DNA of 64,000 nucleotides from Dugong dugon (Eukaryota > Chordata > Mammalia > Sirenia > Dugongidae). The notes beneath the pieces are model-generated. The model was not told the DNA's origin. It saw only the letters and a program-made list of their open reading frames with translations, and did not search any database. The position numbers were made by a program, and so were the translations under genes. The first letter of the stretch is position 1, and each line of letters opens with the position of its first letter. Location of the stretch: contig CM057462.1 in the NCBI GenBank assembly GCA_030035585.1, positions 138,720,734-138,784,733 of the forward strand. The letters are read 5' to 3'. This document shows, piece after piece, positions 25,002 to 37,254 of this stretch.

Positions 25002-25225
25002 TCACTACTTATCAGTCAGTTTGTCGTACTGTGGTGGCTTGTATGTTGCTATGATGCTGGAAGATATGTCACTGGTCTTTCAAAAACCGGTAGAATCATT
25101 CATGGTGGACAGGTTTCAGTAGAGCTTCCAGACTAAGACAAACTAGGAAGAAAGTCCTGGTGATCTACTTGTGAAAATCAGCCAATAAAAACCCTATGGA
25201 TCACAAAAGAGTATTGTCTGATATA
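25002..25225 (+). mobile_element. RTE-type non-autonomous element, 5' part
   Basis: It begins TCACTACTTATCAGTCAGTT and runs through TGGTGGCTTGTATGTTGC, GACAGGTTTCAGTAGAGC and AAACCCTATGGATCAC-like words, to GATATA at the edge of the older L1. I recognise this as the leader of the afrotherian RTE family and its short derivatives, from memory only. It is preceded by ATAGAGAAT (24993-25001), which recurs exactly after the 3' part (40564-40572). That makes the two pieces one insertion. Confidence 0.65.
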
Positions 25226-28200
25226 CATTTGACATTGTTCTGTCCATTAAGCAGGGTCTTCACCTACCCACATCAGGGGCCTGAGGACTGGTGGTTCCAT
25301 CCACGACCTAGCCCATGAATAAGCGTTGCCTCCAGTCCTTACAGCCAACAGCATTAGGTGCTCATAGGCCGGCTGCAAAACCCACCCACCTATGCACTCT
25401 AGGGAACAGGGACACACCTTCCTCCTAGACACTTGGGGGCAACCATCAGCCCCCTGCCTTGCTCAGAGTGTGTCCCCCTGATGCAGCCAGATGCCTGTGC
25501 CTATACCAATCACCTATGTCTGTCTAGGACTGTAAGTGGGAGCCTACACCACACACATGGTGGCTATCTACCTGGGCACCTGAGCTGAATCCATACAGGA
25601 GGAGTAGGTGGACTCCTGAGATCACACACCTAGTGGTAGATCTAACCACCTGGTGACAGGACATTAGAGCCTCAAAGGTGCCAATAATCAAACTAGCTCA
25701 TGCTAGCAGCCTATTTGGGCATATCAAAACAAAACAAGAAGATAGGACACAGTAAGCAAACATAAAATAAATAAATATAATAATTTATTGATGGCTAGGA
25801 GACAACAGTCAATATCAAATCACATAAAGAGGCAATCCATGATGGCTTCAGCAAGCTTCCAAAATAAAGAATCTAGAAATTTTCCATAGGAGGAAAATTC
25901 CTTGGAATTACCAGAGGCAGAATACAAAAGATTAATATACAGAGCTCTTCAAGAAATTAGGAAGGAAATTAAGCAAAACACAGAAAATGTAATAGAGGAA
26001 ATTAAAAAGATTAGAGAAGAGCATAATTACAATTTAACAGGCTGCAAGAATCCATAGAGAGACAGCAATCAGAAATCCAGAAGATTAACAATAAAATTTT
26101 GAATTAGATAGCTCAATAGAAAGTCATAGGAGCAGAAGTGAGGCAATGGAAGTCAGAATTAGTGAGATTGAAGATAAAGCACTTGACACCAACTTATGTG
26201 AGGAAAAATCAGATAAAAGGATTTAAAAAAATAAAGAAACCCTAACAATTATGTGAGACTCTATCAAGAGGAATAACCTACGAGTGACTGGAGTACCAGA
26301 ACAATGGGGGGATAACAGAAAATACAGAGGGAATTGTTGAAGATTTTTTTGCGGGAAACTTCCCTGATATCATGAAAGATGACAAGATTCTATCCAAGAT
26401 GCTTATCGAGCCCCACATAAGGTAGATCCCAAAAGAAAGTCACCAAGATATACTATAATCAAACTTACCAAAACCAAAGATAAACAGAGAATTTAAGAGC
26501 GGCTAGGGATAAATGAAAAGTCAGCTACAAAGAAGAGTTAATAAGAATAAGCTCGGACTACTCAGCAGAAACCATGCAGGCAAGAAGGCAATGGGATGAC
26601 ATATGTAAAGCCTTGAAGGTAAAAAAGTGCCAGCCAAGAATTATATATCCAGCAAAACTGTCTCCCAAATATGATGGCAAAATTAGGCATTTCCAGATAA
26701 AAAGAAGTTTAGGGAATTTGTAAAAACCAAACACAAATTACAAGAAATACTAAAGGGAGTCCTTCAGTTAGAAAATCAGTAACATCAGATAAAAATGCAA
26801 GACTAGAACACAGGACAGCACAACCAGACATCAACCCAGATAGGGAAGTCACAAAAATAAATCAAAGCTAAAACACTGAAAATAGGGAAACATGTCAATA
26901 TGTAAAAGATGACAACATTAATACAAAAAAGCAGGACTTAAAAAATGTAGACATAGATTTTGCATATGGAGAGGAAGTCAAGGCGATATAAAGAAATAAA
27001 AGTATAAACTTAGAAAAATAGGGATAAAATTTAAGGTAACCACAAAGGACACTAACAATTGTACAAGTCAAAATAAAAAACTAGAAAAATATAAAGACTC
27101 AGCAAACACAAAATCAACAAGAAAAAGATGAAAAGAAAATACATAAAGAAAAACGACTCATCACAGAAAATTAAGTAGAACAATTAAGTAGAACAAAGAA
27201 ACAGCACACAAAAAAAGACATCAAAATGACAGCGTTAAACCCATACCCATTAATAATTACACTGAATGTAAATGGACTAAATGCACCAATAGACAGAAAG
27301 TGGCAGATTGGATAAAAAAAACATGATCCGTCTATATGCTGCCTACAAGAGACACACATTAAACTTAAAGACACAATCAAACTAAAACTCAAAGGATGGA
27401 AAAAAATATATCAAGCAAACAACACTCAAAAAGAGCAGGAGTGCCAATATTAATCTCTGAAAAAATAGACTTTAAAGTAAAATCCACCACAAAGGATAAG
27501 GAAGGACACTATATAATGACTAAGGGGTCAATACACCAGGAGGACATAACTATAATAAATATTTACGTACCCAATGACAAGGCTCAAAAATACATAAAAC
27601 AAACTCCAGCAGCACTGAAAAGAGAGATAGACAGTTCCACAATAGTAGGAGGAGACTTCATCAAACCACTTTCGGTGAAGGACAGAACATCCAGAAAGAA
27701 GCTCGACAAGGCACAGAAGATCTAAATGCTACAATCAACCAACTTGATCTCATAGACGTATACCAAACAGCCAAGTATACTTTCTTTTGCAACGCACGTG
27801 GAATATTCTCCAGAACAGACCACATATTAGGCCATAAAACAAGCCTTAACAAAATCCAAAGCATCGAAATATTACAAAGCAGCTTTTCTGACCATAAAGC
27901 CATAAAAGTAGAAGTCATCAACAGGAAAAGCAAGGAAAAAAAAAAAATCAAACACATGGAAACTGAACAACACCTCGCTCAAAAACTACTGGGTTATAGA
28001 AGAAATTAAAGATGGAATAAAGAAATTCATAGAATCAAATGAGAATGAAAACACATCCTACCAGAACCTTTGTGACCCAGCAAAAGCAGTGCTCAGAGGT
28101 CAGTTTATAGCAATAAATGCACACATCCAAACAGAAGGAAGGGGCATAATCAAAACATTAACTCTACAACTGGAACAAGTAGAAAGAGAGCAGCAAAGGA

Positions 28201-28896
28201 AGCCCTCAGGCACCAGAAGAAAGGAAATAACAAGAATTAGAGCAGAATTAAATGAAATAGAGAATAGAAAAGCGATTGAAAGAGTTAACAAGACCAAAAG
28301 CTGGTTCTTTGAAAAGATCAACAAACTTGATAAACCATTGGCCAAACTGACAAAAGAAAAACAGGAGAGGAAGCAAATAACTTGTATAAGAAATGAGATC
28401 GGTTATATCACAACAGACCCAACTGAAATTCAGAGAATCATAAAAGAATACTATGAAAAATTGTACTCTAACAAATTTGAAAACCTAGAGGAAATGGACA
28501 AATTTCTAGAAGCTCACTGTCTACCTAAAATAACACAAACAGAAGTAGAACAATTAAATAAACCCATAATAAAATAAGAGATTGGAAAGTTAATTAAAAA
28601 ACTCCCAGCAAAAAGAAAGCCCTGGCCCGGATGGCTTCACCACCAAATTTTCTACCAAACTTTCAGAGAAGAGTTAACACTACTTCTACTAAAGGTGTTT
28701 CAGAGCATAGAGAAGGATGGAATACTCCCAAATGCATTCTATGAAGCTAGCATAACCCTGATACCAAAACCAGGTAAAAACACCACAAAAAGAAAAGAAA
28801 ATTACAGACCAAAATCCTCATGAACATAGACGCCAAAATCCTCAACAAAACTCTAGCCAATAGAATTCAACAACATATCAAAAAAAAAAATTTACC
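25226..28896 (+). mobile_element. Older L1, 5' half (5' UTR, ORF1 relic, ORF2 start)
   Basis: This is the first 3.67 kb of a full-length older L1 split by the younger insertion. The 5' UTR spans about 25226-25850. A decayed ORF1 lies at about 25860-26765, with the word TCAGCAGAAACCATGCAGGCAAG cut by its C-terminal domain position near 26563-26600. ORF2 starts near 27230 and is open in pieces: 27396-27725 (endonuclease part, with ISEKIDFKVKSTTKDKEGHY) and 28089-28577 (AVLRGQF-type region through [23 protein letters not shown]). The left end abuts GATATA in the RTE-type element and the same word follows its 3' end near 40371. The element is older than its insert, as judged by many more stops. 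Confidence 0.9.
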
Positions 28897-30840
28897 GGCT
28901 GAGTTCTGGCAAAATGGCGCTCTAGGCAGAAGCACCACGCCATCCCTCCACAGCAAAGATCCGAAGAACTATGCCGAACAGAGAATACAACAATCCTGAA
29001 ACCCTAAAACATCAAATAAAGAGACAAAGAACTCAGCCAAGCACCAAATGGAGTGAGAAAACTGACAGAGAACGGAGATCGAGGAGAGATTCATGCAGAG
29101 GTCCCCTACCAGCTAACGCAGCGTGGATCCGCCATCTCAGACTCCTATCGGAGACCAACAAACAGGAGGTACGAGAAAGCAGCCTTACAGAGCTTCCAGC
29201 GAGAGACAAAACAACCAGTAATTGGTGATATATGCTTTCCCATGCCCCACACTTCTTCACCCCGACTCAGCCTCCTCTGCTTCCTGCAGCCACAGTCTCT
29301 TGACCGGGAAACAGCAGCTGCTTGGATTCCACACACCTGAACGGGTGGCTGTCTGAGTACCATTTGTTGGCTGCTGGTGTTGCTTTTTTTCTGCTTCTTT
29401 TTATTTCCTCCTTGCCTTTCCCCACCTCCACCTCCTTTAGCTCAAGTACCTCGCTCCGTGTGCCATCGTTGCTTCTTCCTGAGGGGCTGCAGAGCTCCCG
29501 TTATTTGTGATATACGCTTTCCCACTCTCTACACTTCTTCACCCACACTCGGACCCCCTGCTTCCCACGGACACAGTCTTTTGTGCAGAAACACCAGCCT
29601 GCACCAGCTGGCTCTCTGAGTGTCATTTGTTGGCTGCTAGTGTTGCTTTTTTTTTTCACTTCTTTTGACTTCTTACTTGCCTCTCACCATCTCCCCCTCC
29701 CTTCACTCAAGTACCTGCCTCCTTGCGCCATCTTAGCTTCTTCCTGAGGGGCTGCGGAGCTCCGTTGGAGTGTGGGCTGCTGTACTGGTGGGATCCTGGG
29801 GCTTTTGTTCGTTTCTTTGTTTTGAATTGTTGGTTTGTTTTCTTTTCCTTTTCTTGAGTTGGGAGCCCTTTCTGGCCAGGCTGAGCGGCGTGGCAGGGAG
29901 ATGCCCCTTCGACTTCCACAGACGTGCAGAGGGATCCCTGAGGGCATTTCTTTTTATGTTGTTGTTGTTGTTGTTTTTTTCCTGTTCTGTTTCTTTGGGG
30001 GCCTTTCTTGGTTTTTTTTTTTTTTTTTTTTTAATTTGTTTTGTTTTCTTTTTCCCTTTTTGTCTTTCTTCACTGCTCAGTTTCTCGTCTCTCTATATCT
30101 TCCTTCTCTTTCTGTTCCCTGAATACCTGGCTTTGTATACCTCTATGCCTTCTAGCCAGGCTGTACTGCAACACCTGAGAGCGACATCCCCAGACCTCAT
30201 AGCTGCACCGGTGGGATCCTGGAAACTTTGCAGTTCTTTAACCTTTCTGATTCTTATTTATTCATTCTTTTCTTTACTTCCACCTCCCCTTTCTGTTTTT
30301 CTCCATTTCATAGTCTCTCTTCTCTCCACTACAATGGCAAGCTCCCCTAGCATTCTTTTTTGTTTGTATGTTTTTTGGCTCCTGTTCCTCTCCCCTCTCT
30401 CCCATATCCATCTTAGCTCCACACATAAAAATCTCCCCGCTACATCCTGCCTACCTGCACCACGTGCTTGACATCACACCACCAAGCAACACAGGCACAG
30501 CCTACTGGAACTTGCCCTGCACTGATTACCAACCAACTCTGGTGGCTGTAGTAAGTGCCACAAACAACCCGTCCCAGTAACTCCTCTTCAGCTAGACTTG
30601 CCATGCTGTACCATATCTGAGTGACTGACCCTGCCAGTTGAAGAAGGAGGCAAAAAGTATTGTGCCCAAAGATGAGAAAACAACAAAGAACACACAGTCT
30701 GCCTGCTCAGACATAGTCAATTTCTTTCTTTTTAAAAAGGGACAAAACAAACAAATCTACAATCAATAAATGAGACAAATAACTATTGAATGCCCTGAAG
30801 ACAGCAGGCAAAAACAAAACATTTACAAAAACAGGACAGG
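28897..30840 (+). promoter_or_regulatory. L1 5' UTR / internal promoter with repeated units
   Basis: This is the untranslated leader of the younger L1. A YY1-type word, AAAATGGCGC, lies at 28911-28920, 14 bases into the element, which is where L1 promoters of other mammals carry a YY1 site. Two tandem units start at 29227 and 29509 with GATATA(T/C)GCTTTCCCA. Each runs through TGGCTGCT(G/A)GTGTTGCTTTTTT and ends near CCTGAGGGGCTGC(A/G)GAGCTCC. They are about 265-282 bp long and clearly diverged. The second contains GCGCCATCTTA (29725-29735), an antisense YY1-like word. The rest is T-rich and pyrimidine-rich. That it drove transcription is inferred from its position in the element. Confidence 0.75.
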
Positions 30841-31800
30841 ATGGTTCCAGTAGGCGTCCAAAATAAAACACCAGATGACTCTCCTCTGGAAGAAAATGCA
30901 CTAGAAGTACCTCATACGGAATTCAAATCTCTAGCACTTGGAATTCTACAAGAACTGAGGCAAAACGCTGACAAATATGAAGAAAAAATGGACAAATTCA
31001 TGGAAAATACAGACAAAAAATCGGAAGAATTTAGAAAGATGATGCAGGAACAAAATGCCAAAATAAATTCACAACTAGAAATTATACAAAGACAACAATT
31101 AGAAATCCAAAAGATAAACAACAAGCTTTCAGAAACGGATGATGTCATACAAGGGCTGAGAAGCAGATTTGAAACGGTGGAAGACAGGATCAGTGGAATT
31201 GAAGACAAACACTTGGATACAACTCTGTTTCAGGAAAACTCAGAAAAAAGAACAAAGAAAAATGAAGAGACCCTGAGAGTTATGTGGGACACAATTAAAA
31301 GCAAAAATTTATGAATGATCGGAATTCCAGAACAGGGGGAGAAAACAGAAAACACAGAGAGGATCATTGAGGAACTGCTGACAGAAAACTTCACCAGTAT
31401 CATGAAAAATGAAAAGCTGGCCATCCAGGAAGCTCAACGAACCCCATATAGAAGAGACCCCAAAAGAAAATCACCAAGGCATATCATATTCACACTCACC
31501 AAAACCAAAGACAAACAAAGAATCCTGAGAGCAGCTCTTGAAAAACAAGAAGTCACATACAGAGGAGAAACAATAAGACTAAGTTCAGATTATTCGGCAG
31601 AAACCATGCAGGCAAGAAGGCAATGGGATGACATATATAAAATCTTGAAAGAAAAAAATTGCCAGCCAAGAATAATATATCCTGCAAAACTCTCGTTCAA
31701 ATTTGATGGTGAAATTAGGTCATTTCCAGATAAACAGAAATTAAGGGAATATGTAAAAGTCAAACCAGACTTACAAAAATTATTAAAGCAAGTTCTTTGA
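30841..31800 (+). pseudogene. L1 ORF1 (RNA-binding protein), one premature stop
   Basis: This frame of about 319 codons runs from ATG 30841 to the stop at 31798-31800 and is interrupted by one in-frame TGA (31312-31314). ORF1p of mammalian L1s is a trimeric RNA chaperone that packages L1 RNA in the cytoplasm. The N-terminal 157 residues are rich in Glu, Lys and Gln with heptad character (QLEIIQRQQLEIQKINNKL), fitting the coiled coil. After the stop come the RRM-like start IGIPEQGE and the C-terminal domain (RHIIFTLTKTKDKQRIL, DYSAETMQARRQWDDI). The length is close to the family norm. The stop removes the nucleic-acid-binding half, so the copy is inactive. The same stop occurs in the right arm. 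Confidence 0.93.
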
Positions 31801-32266
31801 TCTGAGGACAAACAGCTTCAGATCACAGGCAGAACCTAGGACGCAGGATCGTACCAGTCAGATACCAATCTAGGAAATGAACTCTCGAGGACTATCCAAA
31901 GCCAAAAGAAATACAACAGGGCATCAGAGCAGTTAATCAGTAAATGACAACAACATCAAAATGATAAAAGAGGGAATAAACGGCATAGGTATAGAACCTT
32001 CTAATGGAGAGGAAGGCAAGGCGATACCAAGTAATGGTAGACTGCTTCAAACTGAGAAAGATAAGGGTAAAATTTATGGTAACCACAAAGAAAGTTAACA
32101 AACATACTCATTAAAAAAAAAAGAGAGAGAAAAAACATAAAGTCTCAGCAAAAACAAAACCTACAAAAACAAAAGAAATGAAAAAAAATCCACAAACAAA
32201 GGTAACTCGGCACAAGAGAGTAAGAAGAACAAAGGAAACTTCAGCACCACAAAAAAACACTACGAA

Positions 32267-35200
32267 ATGACAACGACAAACCCACATCTATCAATAATTA
32301 CACTGAATGTAAATGGACTCAATGCACCCATAAAGAGACGGAGAGTGACAGAATGGATAAGAAAACAGGATCCATCAATATGCTGTCTACAGGAGACACA
32401 CCTTAGAAACAAAGATGTGAATTTATTAAAAGTCAAAGGTTGGAAAAAAATATAACAAGCTAACAACTACCAAAAAAGAGCAGGAGTGGCAATTCTAATC
32501 TCAGATAAAATAGACTTTAAACCAAAATCTACCATAAAAGACAAAAAAGGACACTATATAATGATTAAGGGGATGATCCATCATGAAGACATAACCATAA
32601 TAAACATGTACGCACCCAATGACAGGGCTCCAAAATACATAAAACAAACTCTAACAACACTGAAAAGAGAAATTGACAGTTCCACAATAATAGTAGGAGA
32701 CTTCAACACACCACTCTCAGTAAAGGACAGAACAACTAAGAAGAAACTCAGCAAAGATACAGAAGACCTAAAGGGCACAATCAGCCAACTTGACCTCATA
32801 GACATATATAGAACACTCCATCCAACTGCTGCAAAGTACACATTCTTTTCCAATGCACACGGAACATTCTGCAGAATAGACCACATGTTAGGCCACAGAG
32901 CAATCGTCAACAAGATCCAAAACGTTCAGATAATTCAAAGTATCTTCTCTGACCACAATGCCATCAAGGTAGAAATCAACAATAGAAAGAGCAAGGGAAA
33001 ACAATCAACTACATGGAAACTGAATAATACCTTGCTTACACATCACTGGGTAATAGAAGAAATCAGAGATGGAATCAAACAACTCCTAGAATCCAATGAA
33101 AATGAAAACACATCATACCAAAACCTTTGGAAGAGCAAAGGCAGTCCTCAGAGGACAATTTATAGGAATAGATGGACACATCAAAAGAGAAGAAAGGGAC
33201 AAAATCAAAATATTAACTACAGAACTCAAACAAATAGAAACAGAACAGCAAAAAAAGCCCACAACCAGCGGAAGAAAGGAAATAGTAAAGATCAGAACAG
33301 AAATAAATGAAATAGAGAACAGAAAAACAATAGAAAGAATCAACAAGACCAAAAGTTAGTTCTTTGAAAGAATCAACAAAATTGACAAACCACTGGCCAG
33401 GCTGACAAAAGAAAAACAGGAGAGGACACAGATAACCCAAATAAGAAATGAAATGGGGGACATTACAACAGACCCAACCGAAATAAAAAGGATTATAACA
33501 GAATATTAAGAAAAACTATACTCCAACAAATTTGAAAACCTAGAGGAAATGGATAAATTTCTAGAAACACATAGCCTACCCAAACTACAACAAAGTGATG
33601 CTGAAAATCTGAACAGACCCATAACAAGAGAACAGATTGAAAAGGTAATAAAAAATCTCCCAACCAAAAAAAGCCCTGGCCCAGGTGGCTTCACTGAATT
33701 CTACAAAACATTTACAGAAGAGCTTGTACCAGTACTACTCAAGCTATTTCAGAGCATAGAAGAGGAAGCAACACTTACAAATTCATTCTATGAAGCCAGC
33801 ATAACGCTGATACCAAAACCAGGCAAAGACGTCACAAAAAAGAAAATTATAGACCAATATCTCTCATGAATATAGATGCAAAAATTCTGAACAAAATTCT
33901 AGCCAATAGAATCCATCATCATATCAAAAAAATAATACACCACGACCAAGTAGGATTCATACCAGGTATGCAAGGATGGTTCAACATTAGAAAATCAATC
34001 AACGTAATCCACCACATAAATAAAAGGAAAGAAAAGAATCACATGATCATCTCAATTGATACAGAAAAGGCATTTGACAAAGTCCAACACCCATTCCTGA
34101 TAAAAACTCTCAATCAAATAGGTATGGAAGGGGAATATCTCAACATAATAAAGGGCATCTATGCAAAACCAACAGCCAACATCATTCTTAATGGAGAGAG
34201 GCTGAAAACATTCCCCTTGAAAACAAGAACAAGACAAGGATGCCCTTTATCACCACTCCTATTTAACACTGTGCTGGAAGTTCTAGCTAGAGCAATAAGG
34301 CAAGAAAAAGAAATAAAGGGCATCCAAATTGGTAATGAAGATGTTAAACTGTCCCTGTTTGCAGATGATATGATGCTCTACACAGAAAACCCTAAAGACT
34401 CCACGAGAAATCTACTGGAACTAATTGAAAGATTCAGCAGAGTAGCAGGATACAAAAATCACTTGGATTCCTATACACCAATAAGGAGAACAATGAAAAG
34501 GAAATCAGGAAAACAATACCATTTTCAAAAACCCCTAAAAAGATAAGATACTTAGGAATAAATCTGACCAGGGATGTAAAAGACCTATACAAAGAAAACT
34601 ACAAAACACTACTGCGAGAAACCCAAAGAGATCTACATAAATGGAAAAACATACCATGCTCATGGATAGGCTGACTCAACATTGTGAAAATGACAATTCT
34701 ACCCAAAGAAATTTACAAATACAACACAATCCTGATCCAAATGCCAACAACATTCTTCAAAGAGTTGGAAAAACTAATCATTAACTTTATATGGAAAGGG
34801 AAGAAACCCCAAATAAGTAAAGCACTAGTGAAGAAGAAGAATAAAGTTGGAGGACTCACACTACCTGACTTCAGAACCTACTATACAGCTACAGTAGTCA
34901 AAATAACCTGGTACTGGTACAACGACAGATACATTGACCAATGGAACAGAATTGAGAACCCAGATGTAAATCCATCCACCTACGTTCACCTGATCTTCGA
35001 CAAAGGCCCAAAGTCCATCAAATGGGGAAAATACAATCTTCTTAAGAAATGGTGCTGGCAAAATTGGATACCCATCTGCAAAAAAATGAAACAGGACCCA
35101 TACCTCACACTGTATACAAATACTACTTCAAAATGGATCAAAGACCTGAATATAAAGCCTAAAACTATAAAGTTCATAGAAGAAAAAATAGGACCAACAC

Positions 35201-36072
35201 TTCAGGCCTTAATACATGGCATTAACAGGATACAAACCATAACCATCAATGCACAAAACCCAACAGATAAGCTAGATAACTGGGATCTTCTAAAAATCAA
35301 ATACCTATGCTCTTCAAAAGACTTCACCAAAAGAGTCAAAAGAGAACCTACAGACTGGGAAAAAATTTTTGGACAGTACAAGTGAGACAAAGGTCTAATC
35401 TCCATAATCTACAAGAAAATCCAACACCTCTACAACAAAAAGGCAAACAGTCCTATTAAAAAATGGGCAAAGGAAATGAACAGACACTTCACCAAAGAAG
35501 ACATTCAAATGGCCAACAGACACAAGAGGAAATGCTCGTGAACACTAGCCATTAGAGAAATGCAAATTAAAACCACAATGAGATACCATCTCACCCCAGC
35601 ATTACTGGCACGAATCAAGAACACTGGAAATAACAAATGTTGGAGGGGCTGCAGGGAGATCGGAACACTTATGCACTGTTGGTGGGAATGCAAAATGATG
35701 CAACCATTTTGGAAAATGATATGGCGCTTCCTCAGAAAGCTAGAAATAGACATACCATTTGATCCAGCAATTCCACTCCTAGGAATATATCCTAGAGAAA
35801 TAAGAGTCGTCACTCGAGTAGACATATGCACACCTATGTTCATGGCAGCATTGTTCACAATAGCAAAACGATGGAAACAACTTAGATGTCCATCAACAGA
35901 TGAATGGATAAACAAACTATGGTACATACACACAATGCAGTACTATGCAACGAGAAAGAGCAACAATGAATCTGTGAACCATCTCATAACATGGATGAAA
36001 CTGGAGGACATTAAGCTGAGTGAAATAAGTCAATCACAAAAGGACAAATATTGTATGAGACCTCTATTGTAA
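32267..36072 (+). pseudogene. L1 ORF2 (endonuclease / reverse transcriptase), multiply broken
   Basis: This is a relic of about 1,268 codons; human ORF2p has 1,275. ORF2p nicks DNA and primes reverse transcription at the nick. Visible parts in order: apurinic-type endonuclease (TLNVNGLNAP, CCLQETHL, VGDFNTPL, SDHNAIKVEI); reverse transcriptase ([46 protein letters not shown]); C-terminal cysteine-rich region (KCWRGC ... [13 protein letters not shown]). Lesions: an in-frame stop at 32453; a frame change near 33130; stops near 33357 and 33506; a frame change near 33840; a short deletion with frame change near 34455; stops at 35383 and near 35539. The catalytic FADD is intact but cannot be translated in one protein. 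Identical lesions occur in the right arm. Confidence 0.93.
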
Positions 36073-37254
36073 AAACCCATGAAAAAGTTCACACACAAAA
36101 TGTAACAATCTTTGTTGGTTACCTGGGATGGGAGGGGTGGGGTGGGGGGAATACTAAATAGATTAGTGGTATCTTGGGTGAAGGGTGAGACAGTACACAA
36201 TACAGGGGAAACGAGCACAACTTGTCCAAGGAAAGGTCATGGAAGCCCCATAGACACATCCAAACTCCCTGAGGGACTGAATTGCTTGGTGGAGAGCTCT
36301 GGGGACCATGGTCTCAGGGAACATCTAGCTCAATTGGCATGACACAGCTTATAAAGACAATGCTCTCCATTCTACCTTGGTGAGTAGTGTCTGGGGTCTT
36401 AAAAGCCTGTGAGCAGCCATCTAAGATACTCCACTGGTCTCATCCCTTCAGGAGCAAGTGAGAATGAAGAGGACAGGATACAAGGAAGAGATTAGTCCAA
36501 AGGACTAATTGTCCACAACTACAAAGGCCTTCACCGGACTGAGTCCAGTACAGCTAGATGGTGCCCGGCTACCACCACTCACTGCTCTGATCAGGATCAC
36601 AACGGAGGGTTCTGGACAGAGCTGGAGAAGGATGTAGAGCATAATTCTAGCTCACAAAAAAAAAAAAAGACCAGATTTAGTGGCCTAAAGGAGACTGGAG
36701 AAACCCCGAGAGTATGGCCCCCAGACACCCTTTTAGCTCAGTGGTGAAGTTACCTCCGAGGTTCACTGTTCAGTCTGGGAGTGGACAGCCCCATAAAACC
36801 AAATGAGACTAACGAGATACAGGAGTCCATTGACAAGGGCCAGAAAGCAGAACGGGAGAAGGAAGCTTGTGATAAGGAACCCAAGTTTGAGTAAGGCTAT
36901 TGTTGATGTGTTGTGAGATTGTTAACCATTGTCATAGGGCAACATTTGTAGTTACTGTTACATGAGAAACTATTTTGTTCTGTAAGCCTTCATCTTAAGT
37001 GAGAATAACAGCACAATTGGAAGAGAGTAGTCAATGTCACTGAACTGTGCATGTAGAAATTTTTGAAATGGTGTATCTTTGGCTATGTGTAGTTTCACCA
37101 AAAAAAAAAAAAAAAAAAAAGACGTTGAGAAGTTAGAGGGTTAATATGTTGTGGGGTTGTTAACCAATGTTATAAAACAACATGTGTAGTTCTGCTTCGT
37201 GAGAAACTATTTGTTCTGCAAGCCTTCACTTGAAGTACAATAAAAAAAAAAAAA
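36073..37254 (+). other. Mosaic L1 3' UTR with an internal second L1 tail
   Basis: Three modules are visible. The first (about 36073-37000) is an L1 3' UTR ending CTGTAAGCCTTCATCTTAAG. The second (about 37003-37120) is the 3' end of a different L1 type (CACAATTGGAAG ... GTAGTTTCACC) with its own 21-base A run. The third (about 37121-37254) repeats the end of the first module (TTGTTAACCAATG ... GCAAGCCTTCACTTGAAG) with AATAAA and the final A tail. The same order occurs in the minus-strand host L1 (42364-42700) and at 62697-64000. The L1 tail at 7238-8090 lacks the middle module. Confidence 0.85.

Larger units (their letters stand above)
28897..37254 (+). mobile_element. Younger full-length L1, inserted in the older L1
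   Basis: This is a complete LINE-1 of about 8.35 kb in the order 5' UTR, ORF1, ORF2, 3' UTR and A tail. It starts at GGCTGAGTTCTGG and ends with AATAAA and an A run. It is flanked by an A-run plus TTTACC at 28881-28896 and again ending at 37260, a typical L1 target-site duplication. Removing it rejoins the older L1 ORF2 in frame at the conserved reverse transcriptase stretch before the GFIPGMQGW motif. At 8.35 kb it is long for an L1, because of a 1.94-kb 5' UTR and a 1.18-kb mosaic 3' UTR. Both ORFs are broken, so it is not autonomous. Confidence 0.95.

Noticed and set aside
29770..30471. 233-codon open frame, hydrophobic, resembling a membrane protein
   Set aside because: It lies in the T-rich L1 leader. 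The apparent membrane segments come from TTT and CTT runs, and there is no domain or start context.
32581..32913. 110-codon antisense frame and many similar mirror frames within the arms
   Set aside because: These are shadows of ORF1 and ORF2 on the opposite strand.
35505..35933. 142-codon minus-strand frame within the L1
   Set aside because: It is antisense of the ORF2 C-terminal region. The same frame appears mirrored at 51121-51549, as expected of a copied L1.
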